This document shows, in pieces, positions 17,066-25,352 of a stretch of DNA of 64,000 bases (positions are counted from its first letter, which is position 1; each line of letters opens with the position of its first letter). The stretch covers positions 1 to 64,000 of the forward strand of contig NZ_WSTC01000001.1 in assembly GCF_009789195.1 (NCBI RefSeq). Direction: 5' to 3'. The position numbers and the translations under genes are program-made. The DNA comes from Paenibacillus sp. MMS18-CY102. GTDB taxonomy: Bacteria > Bacillota > Bacilli > Paenibacillales > Paenibacillaceae. A model generated the notes under the pieces. That model had not been told where the DNA came from, made no database searches, and was given only the letters and a program-made list of their open reading frames with translations.

Positions 17066-17115
17066 TCCACGACCTCCACGTTGAAGCATAGGATTGGTTC
17101 ATAAAGGAAAAGGAA

Positions 17116-17141
17116 GGACACCTTCCAACAGGAAGATGTCC
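17116..17141 (-). terminator. Hairpin between pgsA and cinA
   Basis: Stem GGACACCTTCC/GGAAGATGTCC with one mismatch. T/C-rich sequence follows on the minus strand. It may only partly terminate. Confidence 0.5.
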
Positions 17142-17147
17142 AACGGG

Positions 17148-17723
17148 TTAAGCGATTGGGATTAAATTTTTGTTTTTGACAAAATAGTCAATGCCGGAGT
17201 AAACCGTTATTACCGCTGCGACCCAACTTGCAATGAGATCGAACCGGATATCGATAAACGTGAACGGGAAATTGTTAAGCATCAAAGCAATAATCATCGT
17301 AATCTGAATCGCTGTTTTCCATTTCCCCCACTTGCTCGCTGCAATAACTTTGTTCTCCAGCAATGCAATCTGGCGCAACCCTGTAACAGCAAATTCGCGG
17401 CAAATAATGACAACAGCAATCCATGCATCCAGCTTGTCCATCTCAACGAGTGAAATAAGGACGGCCGCAACTAGCACCTTATCTGCGAGTGGGTCCAGCA
17501 GCTTGCCTAAATTCGTTACGATCTTATTCTTGCGGGCGATATAACCATCCAGCCCATCGGTGCTAGCCGCAATAATGAAAATAAGTGCAGCAACAATTTG
17601 ATTGTATGTAATGGAAAAGTCGGCGAATTTGATCGGCTCCAAGTCCATCTTTACGAGCAAGAAGATCATAATGATTGGGACCAAAAAAATACGGGCGAGC
17701 GTAATTCGATTCGCTAAATTCAT
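17148..17723 (-). CDS. pgsA: CDP-diacylglycerol--glycerol-3-phosphate 3-phosphatidyltransferase
   Basis: This 191-residue integral membrane enzyme makes phosphatidylglycerophosphate, the first committed step to phosphatidylglycerol. The CDP-alcohol phosphotransferase motif (D..DG..AR........G...D...D) is complete: it starts at DGLDGYIAR near residue 57 and ends at LLDPLADK near 80. Five or six membrane helices are visible. The start ATG follows GGGAGGGAA. A consensus sigma-A promoter lies 130 bp upstream, leaving a rather long leader. The upstream neighbour yajQ has its own terminator. Confidence 0.96.
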   Translation of the reverse strand: MNLANRITLARIFLVPIIMIFLLVKMDLEPIKFADFSITYNQIVAALIFIIAASTDGLDGYIARKNKIVTNLGKLLDPLADKVLVAAVLISLVEMDKLDAWIAVVIICREFAVTGLRQIALLENKVIAASKWGKWKTAIQITMIIALMLNNFPFTFIDIRFDLIASWVAAVITVYSGIDYFVKNKNLIPIA

Positions 17724-17850
17724 GCGATTCCCTCCCTGATTAGGCCATGATGAATCGCAATGTTCCTGCTTCCTTGTTGATTCGTTAACTTTTCTCGTCC
17801 CGTCATACGTACTATCCCCCAGATCTGAATCCGTAAAGCAATCTTAATAA

Positions 17851-17879
17851 AGTATAATACATGCACTTTTGCGTGTCAA
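17851..17879 (-). promoter_or_regulatory. Sigma-A promoter of pgsA
   Basis: Minus-strand TTGACA, 17 bases, TATACT: a perfect -35 and a -10 with 5 of 6 matches. It leaves a leader of about 120 nt before pgsA. Confidence 0.8.
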
Positions 17880-17909
17880 AAACACGAAAGGCTTCAGCCT
17901 AACGGTGCG
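17880..17909 (-). terminator. Terminator of yajQ
   Basis: Short stem AGGCT/AGCCT with a CAC/GTG extension, followed by GTTTTTG on the minus strand. Confidence 0.45.
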
Positions 17910-17926
17910 GAATGCTCGCTTATCCG

Positions 17927-18418
17927 CTAGCGGAAGTTCGTAAATTGGAGCTCTACAGGCAGGTCAGCGCCCCGAAGCAGCGCCATAACCGATTGCAGGT
18001 CATCCTTGCTCTTCCCCGTTACCCGAATTTGATCGCCTTGAATCTGGCTCTTCACTTTAAGCTTAGAGTCACGAATCAGAATGTTTATCTTTTTGGCAGC
18101 CTCTTGGTCAATGCCCGTGCGGAGTTTAATCCGTTGGCGTACAGTCGATCCTGAAGCAGCTTCAATTTTGCCATAATCGAGGTTTTTAATTGGAACGCCT
18201 CGCTTGATCATTTTGGATAACAAAATGTCCAGCACCGCTTGGAGCTTATAATCATCGTCAGATGCGACGATTAGGTCCTCTTTATCGATTGCGATGCTGC
18301 TCTTGCTGCCTTTGAAATCAAATCGCGTATCAATCTCACGCTCTGCTTGTTGAATCGCGTTCGTAAGCTCCTGCATATCTACTTTGGATACGATATCAAA
18401 TGCATTTTCATTACTCAT
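17927..18418 (-). CDS. YajQ-family nucleotide-binding protein (UPF0234)
   Basis: This 163-residue YajQ-family protein is exactly the family length. Family marks include [12 protein letters not shown] near the start, the RFDFKGS motif near residue 31, and [12 protein letters not shown] near 85. The proteins have two ferredoxin-like domains; relatives bind RNA, tRNA or cyclic di-GMP, so the function here is not settled. The start at 18418 (MSNENAFDI) has AAGGGG 11 bases upstream; a 27-residue upstream extension is not conserved. It stands alone between rodZ and pgsA. Confidence 0.9.
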   Translation of the reverse strand: MSNENAFDIVSKVDMQELTNAIQQAEREIDTRFDFKGSKSSIAIDKEDLIVASDDDYKLQAVLDILLSKMIKRGVPIKNLDYGKIEAASGSTVRQRIKLRTGIDQEAAKKINILIRDSKLKVKSQIQGDQIRVTGKSKDDLQSVMALLRGADLPVELQFTNFR

Positions 18419-18501
18419 ATCAATTACAACCCCTTCATGAATGGTTAGCATAAAAACGAACGTTTTCTTGTGCCGTATTATAACTGATTCGATGGGCAAA
18501 G

Positions 18502-18535
18502 AAAAGGCATCCGCTCTAACAACTAGCGAATGCCC
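18502..18535 (-). terminator. Terminator of rodZ
   Basis: Stem GGCATccGCT/AGCgaATGCC with TTTTCTTT following on the minus strand. Confidence 0.7.
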
Positions 18536-18547
18536 TTGTTTACGCTA

Positions 18548-19501
18548 TTACTGAGCCGCGTTGTTATTTGTCCCCGCACCTGTTGTATCCGTTTGATTAT
18601 TCGGTGCCGTGCTATCCGATTTAACTGGATCCAATTGCACGCGCTTGGAGCTGGCGCGATCTCCATCTTCAATTGCCACGCCATCCACTGCGATTTCAGC
18701 CAAATCAGCGCGGCCTACGTTAATGTAGAGCGATTTATCCAGAGGGAACGATTGAACCGTTCCGTCGGCTGCATTCTCATAGACTAATTTTTTGCCCTTA
18801 GAGCCGCCCTCACGGACTTCTAGCCAGTTCTTGCCGCCCTTGATCGTAATTTGCACCGTATGCGCACCAGCCGGCCCTACATCATAAAGATCCGTACGTC
18901 CTGACTTGCGTGCAAAAGTAACCGTCGTATCTGTCGGTGTTTCCGGAGTAGTCGGTGTCACATCGCCACCGGTGCCGTTCGAATTGCCGTTGCTTGTGCC
19001 TGTCTGCCCTGTACCGCTTGAATCTGCATTTTTGACTGGCTCTTTTGGCAGATCCGTGGAATCCGTAATCTTCGTTTGGTCATCAACTTTAGGGGCATCC
19101 TTGCTATCATTCGTGTTAATCGCATAGACCCAAATGATAACAGCTATTACGACTACAAAGGATAGCATGATCCCAGTGAATCCGAATTTGCTCCATCGAT
19201 CCGAAGCGTTTTGTGACGACCTACGCGGTTGCTTAACGACTGGTTCTGTTGCGGGCTCAGGCGCAGGAGCCGGCATTTCATGCTTATATAGACGCAATAC
19301 GTCATCTGCATCTAATCCTACAGCCTCAGCGTATGTTTTCACAAACGCACGGACGTAGAAGCTGCCTGGGAGCACCTTATAGTCGCCTGATTCTATTGCC
19401 TCCAAGTATCGTTTTCTGATCTTGGTCATTTCTTGAAGATCATCGAGTGAAAGTTCGCGCTGTTCCCTTGCCTTCTTCAGCAAATCGCCCAAATCCGACA
19501 T
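18548..19501 (-). CDS. rodZ: Cell-shape protein RodZ (helix-turn-helix and DUF4115)
   Basis: This 317-residue protein has an N-terminal Xre-type HTH (about 1-75) that in RodZ binds MreB. One membrane helix follows (about 109-128, rich in Ile/Val). Outside there is a Ser/Thr/Pro/Gly-rich stretch (about 140-195) and a DUF4115 beta domain (about 200-280). It matches B. subtilis YmfM, the RodZ homologue linking the MreB cytoskeleton to wall synthesis. The ATG follows AGGAGGTG. It is placed between ymfK and pgsA, as in Bacillus, with yajQ added. Confidence 0.92.
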   Translation of the reverse strand: MSDLGDLLKKAREQRELSLDDLQEMTKIRKRYLEAIESGDYKVLPGSFYVRAFVKTYAEAVGLDADDVLRLYKHEMPAPAPEPATEPVVKQPRRSSQNASDRWSKFGFTGIMLSFVVVIAVIIWVYAINTNDSKDAPKVDDQTKITDSTDLPKEPVKNADSSGTGQTGTSNGNSNGTGGDVTPTTPETPTDTTVTFARKSGRTDLYDVGPAGAHTVQITIKGGKNWLEVREGGSKGKKLVYENAADGTVQSFPLDKSLYINVGRADLAEIAVDGVAIEDGDRASSKRVQLDPVKSDSTAPNNQTDTTGAGTNNNAAQ

Positions 19502-19575
19502 GCCTGCACCTCCTGATGTTTGTAGTTAGCCGTGCAAGCCGCAGCTTATCACGGGTTAATGCTTCCAGGCATCAA

Positions 19576-20340
19576 TTAAAAATCGTGAAATCCGTTCGTA
19601 ATTTTTTCATAAGAAATTTCCTCATCCGGCGTATTCCGAAGCTCAATGATCGTATCAAAAGTGCTGTAATCAAAATGAGACTCTTTTACGAAAATATCAG
19701 GATGCTCGATAATTTTCGTGGAAGGCATAGCCATCAGCTCTTGAATAAGGGCATAATGCTTCTCATTAGAGCGCATCGTGCTTACGATTCCATCGATAAT
19801 AAAAATGCTGTTCGGATTCATCTCTTCTTCCGAAAGCTGGCTTCTGACTGTCTGGCGCAGCAAGGTCGAGGATACGAATGTCCAACGTTTGTTAGAGCAT
19901 ACACTTCCGGCAATAATGGATTCCGTCTTGCCTACACGCGGCATGCCTCGCAGCCCGATAACCTGGTTGCCATCCCTTTTGAATATTTCACCCAAAAAGT
20001 CGACAAGTAAACCTAGCTCATCACGCGTAAAACGGAATGTCTTTTTATCATCTGAATCCCGCTCAATATATCGGCCATGCCGAACAGCGAGAATATCAAG
20101 CAAAGTTGGAGGGCGAAGCTTGTTGACCGTAATGTAATCCATTTTGGTTAACATCTTGCTAAGCAAATCGATTTTCTCATCATCGTCCGTTTCAAGCAGC
20201 ATGCCTCGAGTCCGGTCTTCAACCCCATTAATGGTCAAAATGTTAACGCTCATCATGCCGAGCAGCGATGCGATGTTGCCAAGAAGCCCGGGACGATTCT
20301 TATGTATCTTATACTCCATATACCATTGTCTTGTTTCCAC
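19576..20340 (-). CDS. YmfK-family protein (DUF3388; ACT-like and P-loop)
   Basis: This protein of about 254 residues matches YmfK of B. subtilis. The N-terminal 70 residues look like an ACT domain (YKIHKNRPGLLGNIASLLG). A Walker-A-like loop, GMPRVGKTES, lies near residue 134. The remainder resembles a small nucleotide-binding fold. No biochemical function is established for the family. I prefer the GTG at 20340, which gives METRQWYMEYK, over the ATG at 20358, which lacks a ribosome site. The gene is in the conserved ymfJ-ymfK-rodZ run. Confidence 0.8.
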   Translation of the reverse strand: METRQWYMEYKIHKNRPGLLGNIASLLGMMSVNILTINGVEDRTRGMLLETDDDEKIDLLSKMLTKMDYITVNKLRPPTLLDILAVRHGRYIERDSDDKKTFRFTRDELGLLVDFLGEIFKRDGNQVIGLRGMPRVGKTESIIAGSVCSNKRWTFVSSTLLRQTVRSQLSEEEMNPNSIFIIDGIVSTMRSNEKHYALIQELMAMPSTKIIEHPDIFVKESHFDYSTFDTIIELRNTPDEEISYEKITNGFHDF

Positions 20341-20476
20341 TATTCCACCGTCCCCCATGAGCCGTTCGTACTACAAAAAATAATTCTACAATTTTCGCCA
20401 CTTTCCTGCAAGTGCTGCGCTCCATATTTCAAATGTTTTCCGTCATAAGTAAGCGGAACCACATGCGAATTCGCAG

Positions 20477-20498
20477 AAAAGCCCCCTTGAAGGGAGCC
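20477..20498 (-). terminator. Terminator of ymfJ
   Basis: Short G+C stem (GCTCCCTT/AGGGGGC) with TTTTCT after it on the minus strand, 18 bp past the ymfJ stop. Confidence 0.6.
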
Positions 20499-20515
20499 TC
20501 TCTGCTGAAATGCCG

Positions 20516-20764
20516 TTACGGGCTCACGAGCTTACACATCATGCGTGCAAGCGTCTTGCGTTCCTCTTCGTCGCCAGCATCCCAAATTTCTTTTAGAATG
20601 CGCTGCTCGTCATTTTTGGGATCGACGCGTTCGTCCAAGAAAGACCCGATCTCGTATGCGAGATTTGCAATCGTATCCTCAGATAAGCCCATCTTCTTGC
20701 CTTGCTCCATCCGCTCAGCCAAAAACTGTTTCCACGAATCGAAGTTAGTAAGGACGGTTGACAC
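20516..20764 (-). CDS. DUF3243 family protein YmfJ
   Basis: This 82-residue acidic helical protein belongs to DUF3243 and corresponds by position and length to B. subtilis YmfJ. The start is a GTG at 20764, with AAGGAGG nine bases upstream. The family has no established biochemical role; B. subtilis YmfJ has been linked to control of the spore-germination and sporulation phase only weakly. Residues 15-35 (ERMEQGKKMGLSEDTI) and the C-terminal RKTLARMMCKLV are the most family-like parts. It follows ymfI, after a 143-bp gap with no visible signal. Confidence 0.8.
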   Translation of the reverse strand: MSTVLTNFDSWKQFLAERMEQGKKMGLSEDTIANLAYEIGSFLDERVDPKNDEQRILKEIWDAGDEEERKTLARMMCKLVSP

Positions 20765-20907
20765 GGCTGTTCGCCTCCTTCAAATGTTGACTCAGCGTCT
20801 TAAAGAACAACACTTGTAGTGTGTGCCTTCACCCGTCCGCTTATACGACGAATAAGGAAAAACAAAAGTTTCAATTCAATTGCATGCCATGGCCACTATG
20901 AATGAAT

Positions 20908-21657
20908 CTAAGTAACCCAACCGCCATTGGGGCTAATAACCTGCCCTGTTATGTAAGCCGATTCAGGCAACGATAAAAAATAAACAAGCGAAGCAATCTC
21001 ATCCGGTTGCGCAAATCGCCCCAGAGGAATCTCTTGCTCCAGCGCTTGCTTCTCTCCGTCATCCAGCTTATCCAGCATCACGGTATCTACTGCGCCAGGA
21101 GCGACAGCATTAACGGTAACGCCCGAAGGAGCCAATTCCTTAGCCAATGCTTTGGTGAAAGCATTCATGCCGCCTTTGGTCGTCGAATAAAGGACTTCAC
21201 ACGAAGCGCCTGACATTCCCCATACGGAAGAAACGTTAATAATGCGGCCGAACCGTTGGCGTACCATCGATTCCATAAACATTTGGGTCGTTAAAAACAT
21301 CCCTTTGAGATTGACAGACATGACATCTTCCCAATCTTCTTCACTTACATCTGAGAGCATGCCATAGTGGGCAATTCCCGCATTGTTCACTAATATGTCC
21401 GGCACCATGCCGCGATCCTGCAGCTTTTCCCTCATTCGGAGGAGCTGGTCTTTCGACCGTAAATCTGCAGAAATAGTCAGTACGTTAGCGCCTAATCGCA
21501 TACAGCGGCGAGCTGTTTCGTTAGCCGCCTCGTGAGACTGCAAATAATGAATAACGATGTTCATCCGTTCCGCGGCAAAGCGCTGCGCAATTGCAGCGCC
21601 GATGCCACGGCTTCCCCCGGTAATGAGAACCGTCATTTCATGAAGCGGCTTGCTCAA
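20908..21657 (-). CDS. ymfI: SDR oxidoreductase, EF-P 5-aminopentanone reductase type (YmfI)
   Basis: This 249-residue short-chain dehydrogenase has GGSRGIG (residues 14-20), NNAG near 91, and the Ser/Tyr/Lys triad in NVSSVWG...YSTTKGG. By position it is YmfI, which in B. subtilis reduces the 5-aminopentanone on elongation factor P to 5-aminopentanol. The start is a TTG at 21657 with AAGGAG eight bases upstream; it overlaps the ymfH stop by 4 nt (TTGA). The SDR fold alone cannot prove the EF-P role; the ymfF-ymfH-ymfI order supports it. Confidence 0.88.
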   Translation of the reverse strand: MSKPLHEMTVLITGGSRGIGAAIAQRFAAERMNIVIHYLQSHEAANETARRCMRLGANVLTISADLRSKDQLLRMREKLQDRGMVPDILVNNAGIAHYGMLSDVSEEDWEDVMSVNLKGMFLTTQMFMESMVRQRFGRIINVSSVWGMSGASCEVLYSTTKGGMNAFTKALAKELAPSGVTVNAVAPGAVDTVMLDKLDDGEKQALEQEIPLGRFAQPDEIASLVYFLSLPESAYITGQVISPNGGWVT

Positions 21658-22946
21658 CCGATCTGCTCCTTAGAAGCAACGATCGAAACCGCGAGCTGAT
21701 TCCAATCAAAATGCTCACGCAACCGGTCATTCAGGTCCTGCAGCGTGACTTGCTCATATTGCGATAATAGAGCAAATAAGTCACCGCCGCGGAAACGGTA
21801 TCGTGTAAATTCGCCCGCGATTGCTTCAGGGGAGTTAAGCATGCGGAGATATCCGCCAATTTTTTTGCGCCGGGAACGCTCGAACGTCTCCTTCGAGATC
21901 CCTGATTCCAGCAGCTTATTAACGGCACCTTTCACCCGGCTAAGAAGCGCGTCTGGATCCTTCGTCTCGCCTCCAATAACGGAGAATGCATATTCTGGTG
22001 CAGAGTTATACTCATGCGAGAAGGAATCCGATATCAAGCCTTCGTCGTACAACGACTGGTAAAGCGGAGAGCTTGCGCCAAATACGGTGTCGAGCATGAT
22101 ACGTGTCACAGCTTCACGTTTCTGTAACGCCTCTCCCGTAAATCCAACCTTCGTTTCCTTTAGCCCAAACATACATTTTGGAAGCGATACGGGCAAATGC
22201 AGCACCCGCTTCTTGTCTTTGACCCCCGCCGGTTCCGCGTCGAAATCACGCACAATACGGCCTTGTGACGGGAAAGATTTGCTTGCTTGGTTCTTTCGCA
22301 CGAGCTCAAACACGTCTTGTGCATTCACGCCGCCAACAACGAACAAAATCATATTAGTCGGATGATAAAACGTTTCGTAGCAACTGTACAGCGTTTCCTT
22401 GCTTATTTGGTAGATCGACTCCACTGTTCCTGCGATGTCGATGTGAATCGGATGCGCATGGTACATCGCGTCAAACAATCCAAAATATACGCGCCAGTCC
22501 GGGTTGTCTTGGTACATTTGAATTTCTTGCTCGATAATCCCTTTTTCCTTATTTACATTCTCATCTGTAAAATAAGGATGCTGAACAAAATTGATCAGCG
22601 TCTCCAAATTTGCTGGAATTTGCTCTGTTGCCGAGAAAAGGTATACGGTGCGGTCAAAGCTTGTATAGGCGTTAGCTGACGCGCCTTGATTCGAGAAGGT
22701 AGCGAAGATATCGCCAGTAGGCTCCTCGAACATTTTATGCTCCAAGAAATGGGCAATGCCATCAGGCACTCGCTCCAATGGCTTTCCTTCCACCGCGAAA
22801 CGGTTATCTACCGAGCCATATTTGGTCGAGAACGTTGCATACGTTTTTTGGAACCCTTCCTTCGGAAGCACGAACACTTCAAGCCCGTTAGGCATAACTT
22901 CGCGATATAACGTCTCCTGCACGCCAGGATATGCTAAAGTTTCCAT
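21654..22946 (-). CDS. ymfH: M16 zinc peptidase YmfH (insulinase family)
   Basis: This 430-residue M16B peptidase has the inverted zinc motif H66FLEH70 and the distal Glu in the NKEKGIIEQEIQMY helix, so it is likely catalytic. It pairs with the upstream M16-like protein, which lacks the motif; such pairs form a clam-shell dimer. The start at 22946 (METLAYPG) has GGAAGGAGG nine bases upstream and begins 4 nt after the partner's stop. The substrate is not known. Alb-type M16 pairs process peptides, but no bacteriocin precursor gene is nearby. Confidence 0.9.
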   Translation of the reverse strand: METLAYPGVQETLYREVMPNGLEVFVLPKEGFQKTYATFSTKYGSVDNRFAVEGKPLERVPDGIAHFLEHKMFEEPTGDIFATFSNQGASANAYTSFDRTVYLFSATEQIPANLETLINFVQHPYFTDENVNKEKGIIEQEIQMYQDNPDWRVYFGLFDAMYHAHPIHIDIAGTVESIYQISKETLYSCYETFYHPTNMILFVVGGVNAQDVFELVRKNQASKSFPSQGRIVRDFDAEPAGVKDKKRVLHLPVSLPKCMFGLKETKVGFTGEALQKREAVTRIMLDTVFGASSPLYQSLYDEGLISDSFSHEYNSAPEYAFSVIGGETKDPDALLSRVKGAVNKLLESGISKETFERSRRKKIGGYLRMLNSPEAIAGEFTRYRFRGGDLFALLSQYEQVTLQDLNDRLREHFDWNQLAVSIVASKEQIG

Positions 22947-22950
22947 CCGT

Positions 22951-24231
22951 TTATGCCTCCTTCCCATCACGCAAAAAGTAGATCGTATCCAGTTCGATCT
23001 GTTTGGCGACACGGACAATGTCATCAGCGGTTACGCTGTTAACCTGTTCGATCAATTGATCGCCTGTCCTCTTGCTTCCTGAAAACACCGCATTAAAATC
23101 ATAGCCGATCAGCTCGTAAGCGGAATCCTGCATCTCGCGCACATGGTTGATCAGCATCGCTTTGGTCTGTGTAATCTCCAGCTCCGACAATTTGCCAGCT
23201 TCAATATCTGCTAGCTGTTCGCGGATGATCGCTACCGCTTGCTCGTATTTATCGATTTCAATGCCGGATTGAATCGTCATCATGCCTTTATGCCCATCCA
23301 GCCGGGAAGAAGCATAATAAGCCAGGCTCGCTTTCTCCCGTACATTCAAGAACAACTTAGAGTGTGGGTATGCGCCAAGCACACCATTGTATACAAGCAA
23401 GGTTGCATAGTCCTTATCCCCGTATGAAATGCCGGTGCGAAGCCCTAGGTTGAGCTTTCCTTGCTTCACGTCCATTTTCTCAACTACTGTTTTGAGCTCG
23501 CCTGAATTAGAGAGCTTCGGTGCGACATCATAACCGCCACATTCGCCAGAAGGCAGCTTAAACGACTGCGCGACGATGGATTGGACCTCCTCTAGCGTTG
23601 TGTCTCCCGCAACATAGAGGTCAAACACGGCTTCATTCAGCCATTGATGATACCGCTCATACAACGCTTCAGCCGTCAGATTAGGCAAATCCGAGCGATT
23701 GCCCAATGCATGGAGGCGATAAGGATCGTCTTCGCACATCACCTCAACGCAGCGTTCTGCTGCATAGCGAATCTTGTCATTAATAATGGATTCCAGCCGT
23801 TTGCGAAGCGTCTCTTTCTCAGCATCAACATACTTGGAGACAAAATGGCCGTTTTCAAGAGCGGGCTCTGTTACCACCTCGCCCATATAACGAAGCGAAG
23901 CCGCAAGCAGAGACTCATTCGTCTGTACGAATTGATCGTGGATTACGTCCATTCGGAACTGAATAAACTGGCTATCTCCACGCTTAAATACATCAAAGCC
24001 GAAGCCTGCACCATACAAATCATCCAACCGTTCACGCAAAGCGATCGTCTCGGGCGTCCGGCTCGTACCGCGACGAAGGACGAAGGGCAGCAACGCTGTA
24101 GAAGTTACTTGCTTCTCATCTAACGGCATGCCTGCGTACAAAGTAATGGCGAACGTCTTAAATCGTTTCGTTGGCATTACGTGCAATCGAATGCGGTTGA
24201 TTTGCCCCCGCTCAAAAGTGTTTGAACTCAC
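22951..24231 (-). CDS. ymfF: M16-like protein YmfF lacking the zinc motif
   Basis: This 426-residue insulinase-fold protein has M16 similarity throughout (for example TGISYGDKDYATL and KASLAYYASS in the C-half). The N-terminal half has no HxxEH, so it should be the non-catalytic partner of the downstream YmfH. The likely start is a GTG at 24231, eight bases after AAGGAG; an ATG at 24249 sits on top of that site. ymfF, ymfH and ymfI are tightly packed and read as one operon. Confidence 0.85.
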   Translation of the reverse strand: MSSNTFERGQINRIRLHVMPTKRFKTFAITLYAGMPLDEKQVTSTALLPFVLRRGTSRTPETIALRERLDDLYGAGFGFDVFKRGDSQFIQFRMDVIHDQFVQTNESLLAASLRYMGEVVTEPALENGHFVSKYVDAEKETLRKRLESIINDKIRYAAERCVEVMCEDDPYRLHALGNRSDLPNLTAEALYERYHQWLNEAVFDLYVAGDTTLEEVQSIVAQSFKLPSGECGGYDVAPKLSNSGELKTVVEKMDVKQGKLNLGLRTGISYGDKDYATLLVYNGVLGAYPHSKLFLNVREKASLAYYASSRLDGHKGMMTIQSGIEIDKYEQAVAIIREQLADIEAGKLSELEITQTKAMLINHVREMQDSAYELIGYDFNAVFSGSKRTGDQLIEQVNSVTADDIVRVAKQIELDTIYFLRDGKEA

Positions 24232-24331
24232 GTCGCCAGCTCCTTCCATTTCCCAACATATTCATTTACACGCTATAGTCAATGTATTCCAAGCCATGAT
24301 GTTCAATACCATTCTACCGGATTGGAAATGG

Positions 24332-24366
24332 CAGAAGCAACCTGCTCCATGAGGCAGGCTGCTTCT
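24332..24366 (-). terminator. Terminator of the sleB-type gene
   Basis: Stem AGAAGCAaCCTG/CAGGcTGCTTCT with one mismatch, about 35 bp past the stop. The T tract is weak. Confidence 0.5.
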
Positions 24367-24401
24367 GTCACAAAATTATTTTTGAGCTTACATTTTTGAG
24401 C

Positions 24402-25187
24402 TTACATACAGAAGATATGTTTACCGATCGTCTTCACTTGGGGCCTGCTCCAAATCCACTTGGATGTAGCAGTAGCCGGGTTGAAGTAATAGATGCATCC
24501 GCCACTCGGATCATATCCATTAACGGCATCCTGTACCGCCTTCTTGGCGTTCTCGTTAGGAGTAAGGTAAATTTGTCCATCCGCTACTGCCGTAAACGCC
24601 CCTGGCTGGAAAATAACGCCTGAGATCGAATTCGGGAAGCTCGGTGACTTAAGGCGATTGAGGATGACCGCCGCCACGGCCACTTGGCCCACATATGGCT
24701 CTCCACGAGATTCGCCATACACGGCATTGGCCATAATCTTGAGATCATTGGCGGACAAGCCCAATCGATTCGATTTGTTTATCGTCTGGGCATTTCCTGT
24801 TGAGGTTGCTTTTTCACCGCTCCCAGCAGAATTGCTTGGCGCAGGCGAATCCGCCGCGGTTGGTTTCCAATTTTTCGAAGCTTCCCACAGCTTAAGCTTA
24901 GATTTTGCCCCGACGATGCCATCTGCTTTCATCCCAAATTTCCATTGGAACCACTTTACTGCATTTAAAGTTGTTGAACCGAAGTTACCGTCTACCTTGC
25001 CGCTGTAAAAGCCAAGAAACTTAAGCCGTCCTTGCAGTTCATAAACATCTTTGCCGGAGGACCCCATTTTGATCGTCGCACTGCTGAACGTTTCTGCAGA
25101 TTTGCCTGGATCTGAGTAACGCAGTGAATATGCGCCAAACAGCAGCAGTACGATGACGATGGTCATCATAATCAGGCGATTTCTCAT
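24402..25187 (-). CDS. sleB: Spore cortex-lytic enzyme, SleB type
   Basis: This 261-residue protein has an N-terminal membrane signal (about 4-22), a peptidoglycan-binding_1 domain (about 45-110, repeated LxxLGFY and WFQWKFG) and a C-terminal SleB/CwlJ hydrolase domain (about 145-261) with ANAVYGESRGE and YYFNP motifs. SleB acts on muramic-lactam cortex as a lytic transglycosylase during germination. Having both domains favours SleB over CwlJ. A textbook sigma-G promoter 60 bp upstream fits forespore expression. No ypeB follows; in B. subtilis ypeB is the partner gene, so it must be elsewhere or absent, or this is a SleB paralogue. Confidence 0.85.
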   Translation of the reverse strand: MRNRLIMMTIVIVLLLFGAYSLRYSDPGKSAETFSSATIKMGSSGKDVYELQGRLKFLGFYSGKVDGNFGSTTLNAVKWFQWKFGMKADGIVGAKSKLKLWEASKNWKPTAADSPAPSNSAGSGEKATSTGNAQTINKSNRLGLSANDLKIMANAVYGESRGEPYVGQVAVAAVILNRLKSPSFPNSISGVIFQPGAFTAVADGQIYLTPNENAKKAVQDAVNGYDPSGGCIYYFNPATATSKWIWSRPQVKTIGKHIFCM

Positions 25188-25249
25188 AGTGTCAGATCTG
25201 CCTTTCTCATGCAGGGTTGGTGCGCTTTAGTTGGAAGCGACTCTGAGGC

Positions 25250-25280
25250 TAGTATGAGAAACGGAAGTATATTCTATTCA
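25250..25280 (-). promoter_or_regulatory. Sigma-G promoter of the sleB-type gene
   Basis: Minus-strand TGAATA, 18 bases, CATACTA. This fully matches the sigma-G form TGhATr-N17/18-CATnmTA and sits about 60 bp before the start codon, just after the ftsK terminator. Confidence 0.8.
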
Positions 25281-25283
25281 CGG

Positions 25284-25315
25284 AAAAAAAGGTCCGAAGC
25301 ATGCTTCGGACCTTT
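25284..25315 (-). terminator. Terminator of ftsK/spoIIIE
   Basis: Perfect stem AAAGGTCCGAAG/CTTCGGACCTTT, followed by a T run on the minus strand. Confidence 0.85.
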
Positions 25316-25352
25316 CAAGAAATCATGATTTAATTAACAAAACAACTTGGAA

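Noticed and set aside
20765-20907. Gap between ymfI and ymfJ searched for a small gene or RNA
   Set aside because: No frame with a ribosome site, no clear hairpin and no promoter pair was seen.
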